Shown piece by piece: positions 5,821 to 6,948 of a DNA stretch of 6,948 nt. The notes beneath the pieces were generated by a model. The model saw only the letters and a program-made list of their open reading frames with translations. It did not search any database and had not been told where the DNA came from. Source of the DNA: Lachnospiraceae bacterium (GTDB lineage Bacteria > Bacillota > Clostridia > Lachnospirales > Lachnospiraceae). The stretch's first letter is position 1, and each line of letters opens with the position of its first letter. The translations under genes and the position numbers were made by a program. The DNA lies in contig DPJQ01000064.1 of assembly GCA_003542935.1 (NCBI GenBank), forward strand, positions 14,345 through 21,292, in the 5' to 3' direction.

Positions 5821-6948
5821 TACAGGCCAAACAGCTCAGCCAGCCTATCCTCTTTCAGTTGGGAACCGATCACACAGATACGCCCCGTAAATTCCGGTGC
5901 GCCGCCGCGGATCTCGCACTCGCCGGGAACCATATCAAAATAGTGCCAGGTTCCGTCGGGATCTTCCACCATGCCTTTGGCCCGCAGCACGATACCGAAA
6001 CCGCTCTCCTCGGCGGAAAGTTTGTCCAGTATAGCCGACAGTTCCGCATGGGTATATTTATGGGCTGTCTCATGCCCCCAGCTTGTAAATACTTCATCTG
6101 CGTGATGGTGATGATGGTGATGGCCCTCATGGCCGTCATGATGGTGTTCCTCATGATCATGAATATGATGCTCATGATCCTCGTGGCCGTCGCGGCCGTG
6201 GCGCCCATGCCCTTGATGCTCCTCATGGTCGTGATGATCATGGCCCTCATGGGAACTGCACTCTCCGCCGTGGTGATGATGCCCGTGGTCACAGCATTCC
6301 TCGTCATGATGATGGTCATGCCCGCAGCACTCCCCATCATGATGGTGATGATGGTCATGCTCTTTCTGGGCCTCCAGAAGCTCCCGCTCCAGATCCGCTT
6401 TCTCGTTTTCCATGACTTCCAGCACCTTTTTGCCGCCCAGATTCTCCACCGGCGTGGTAATGATATTGGCCTTCGGGTTGATCCGGCGGATCAGCTCCAC
6501 GGCCTGCTTCACTTTATCCTCCGTGGCCACATCCGTCCGGCTCAGCACGATCGTTCCCGCGAACTCAATCTGGTTTGAGAAAAATTCTCCGAAATTCCGC
6601 AGATACATCTTACACTTTTTCACATCCGCCACGGTGGTGTAGGTATTCAGCTCAATATTGCACTGCTCCTGCACTCCCTCCACGGCCCGGATCACATCGG
6701 ACAGCTTGCCCACGCCGGAGGGCTCGATGAGGATGCGGTCGGGGTGGAACTTGTCCTCCACCTCGTGGAGGGCCTTGCCGAAGTCGCCCACCAGCGAGCA
6801 GCAGATGCAGCCGGAGGACATCTCGGAGATCTCCACGCCGGACTCCTTGAGGAAGCCGCCGTCCACGCTGATCTCGCCGAACTCATTCTCGATGAGTACC
6901 AGCTTTTCGCCCTGGTAGGCCTCAGCCAGGAGCTTTTTGATGAGGGTG
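5820..6948 (-). CDS. COG0523/CobW-type metal-chaperone GTPase with His-rich linker (N-terminus beyond right edge)
   Basis: Cytoplasmic G3E-family GTPase that would deliver or insert a metal ion into a client protein. The frame is open to the edge, giving 375 full codons. The first visible residues (TLIKKLL) should directly follow the P-loop, so only the start and GxxGxGKT lie outside; the in-frame GTG at 6866 is internal. Visible motifs, numbered from the first full codon: ENEFGE (20-25), GCICCS with Cys47, Cys49 and Cys50 as the family metal site, IEPSGVG (74-80) and SRTD (136-139) in the NKxD position. Residues 196-282 hold about 40 His and 5 Cys in 87 residues. The CobW C-terminal domain follows (283-375, with VFTSWGHET and GTWHYFDMVPGE). 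It lies just upstream of a degenerate paralogue and pth. Zinc is the likeliest metal, but cobalt or nickel are possible. Codons 22-83 have only G or C in third position, unlike the rest of the gene. Confidence 0.94.
   Translation of the reverse strand, partial: TLIKKLLAEAYQGEKLVLIENEFGEISVDGGFLKESGVEISEMSSGCICCSLVGDFGKALHEVEDKFHPDRILIEPSGVGKLSDVIRAVEGVQEQCNIELNTYTTVADVKKCKMYLRNFGEFFSNQIEFAGTIVLSRTDVATEDKVKQAVELIRRINPKANIITTPVENLGGKKVLEVMENEKADLERELLEAQKEHDHHHHHDGECCGHDHHHDEECCDHGHHHHGGECSSHEGHDHHDHEEHQGHGRHGRDGHEDHEHHIHDHEEHHHDGHEGHHHHHHHADEVFTSWGHETAHKYTHAELSAILDKLSAEESGFGIVLRAKGMVEDPDGTWHYFDMVPGECEIRGGAPEFTGRICVIGSQLKEDRLAELFGL
6102..6362 (-). repeat. His/Cys-rich metal-binding linker
   Basis: An 87-residue segment between the GTPase and CobW C-terminal domains. 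By hand count it has about 40 His and 5 Cys, with the rest mostly Asp, Glu and Gly. It starts with three units built around Glu-Cys-Cys or Glu-Cys-Ser flanked by His runs, and ends with seven His in a row. CAT and CAC codons are mixed. Such linkers in COG0523 and HypB/UreG-type GTPases bind or store metal ions. Here that is inferred from composition. Confidence 0.9.

Noticed and set aside
5859..6578. 239-codon plus-strand frame with a Met/Val-rich, membrane-like stretch
   Set aside because: The hydrophobic Met/Val run is the reverse complement of CAT/CAC His codons in the GTPase linker. It is an artefact of the His-rich tract.
5820..6866. GTG at 6866 as the true start of the His-rich GTPase
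   Set aside because: The frame continues upstream to the window edge and encodes the conserved ENEFGE motif and the helix after the P-loop, so the GTG is an internal Val codon.
6692..6886. Ser/Ala/Pro-rich frame overlapping the His-rich GTPase on the same strand
   Set aside because: Out-of-frame shadow produced by the very GC-rich block; the main frame has clear CxCC and NEFG motifs.

Overview
The window is about 57% GC by eye and reads as one chromosomal block from a moderately GC-rich Gram-positive anaerobe of the Clostridia, probably close to Lachnospiraceae. The reasons are the pth-mfd-foldase gene order, a purine-rich Shine-Dalgarno sequence before almost every gene, and a lipoprotein foldase of Firmicutes type. 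The genus cannot be told from the sequence. All five real genes lie on the minus strand, so transcription runs from the right edge to the left edge. I see no RNA gene, insertion sequence, CRISPR array, phage gene or origin.

Layout in transcription order. At the right edge (5820-6948) is a COG0523/CobW-type metal-chaperone GTPase. Its first residues, including the P-loop, lie outside the window. It has an intact Cys-X-Cys-Cys metal site and an 87-residue linker that is nearly half histidine. Fifteen bases later is a second COG0523-like protein (4845-5804) that has lost the Cys-X-Cys-Cys motif and carries a C-terminal domain resembling the YcgQ/DUF1980 (TIGR03943) family. After 44 bases comes pth (4225-4800), peptidyl-tRNA hydrolase. 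After a 202-base gap comes mfd (501-4022), the transcription-repair coupling factor. After a further 186 bases, which hold a well-formed sigma-A type promoter, comes the start of a PrsA/SurA-like foldase lipoprotein (1-314) that runs off the left edge inside a Ser-Glu-Ala repeat.

How the genes fit together. The pth-mfd-foldase part is a housekeeping arrangement that is common in clostridia: recycling of peptidyl-tRNA, rescue of RNA polymerase stalled at DNA damage, and folding of exported proteins. The paired GTPases placed directly upstream are the accessory element and suggest a metal-trafficking module (zinc or another transition metal). In the pair, one member keeps the metal-binding apparatus and the other keeps a recognisable nucleotide site plus an extra domain. 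Spacing suggests that both GTPases and pth are co-transcribed. mfd could be read through from them, and the foldase has its own promoter.

The most unusual things seen are: a sharply bounded stretch of 62 codons with only G or C in the third position inside the first GTPase, which looks like a recombination patch; the asymmetric GTPase pair; the His/Cys array with three Glu-Cys-Cys-like units; and the Ser-Glu-Ala tract inserted in the foldase.
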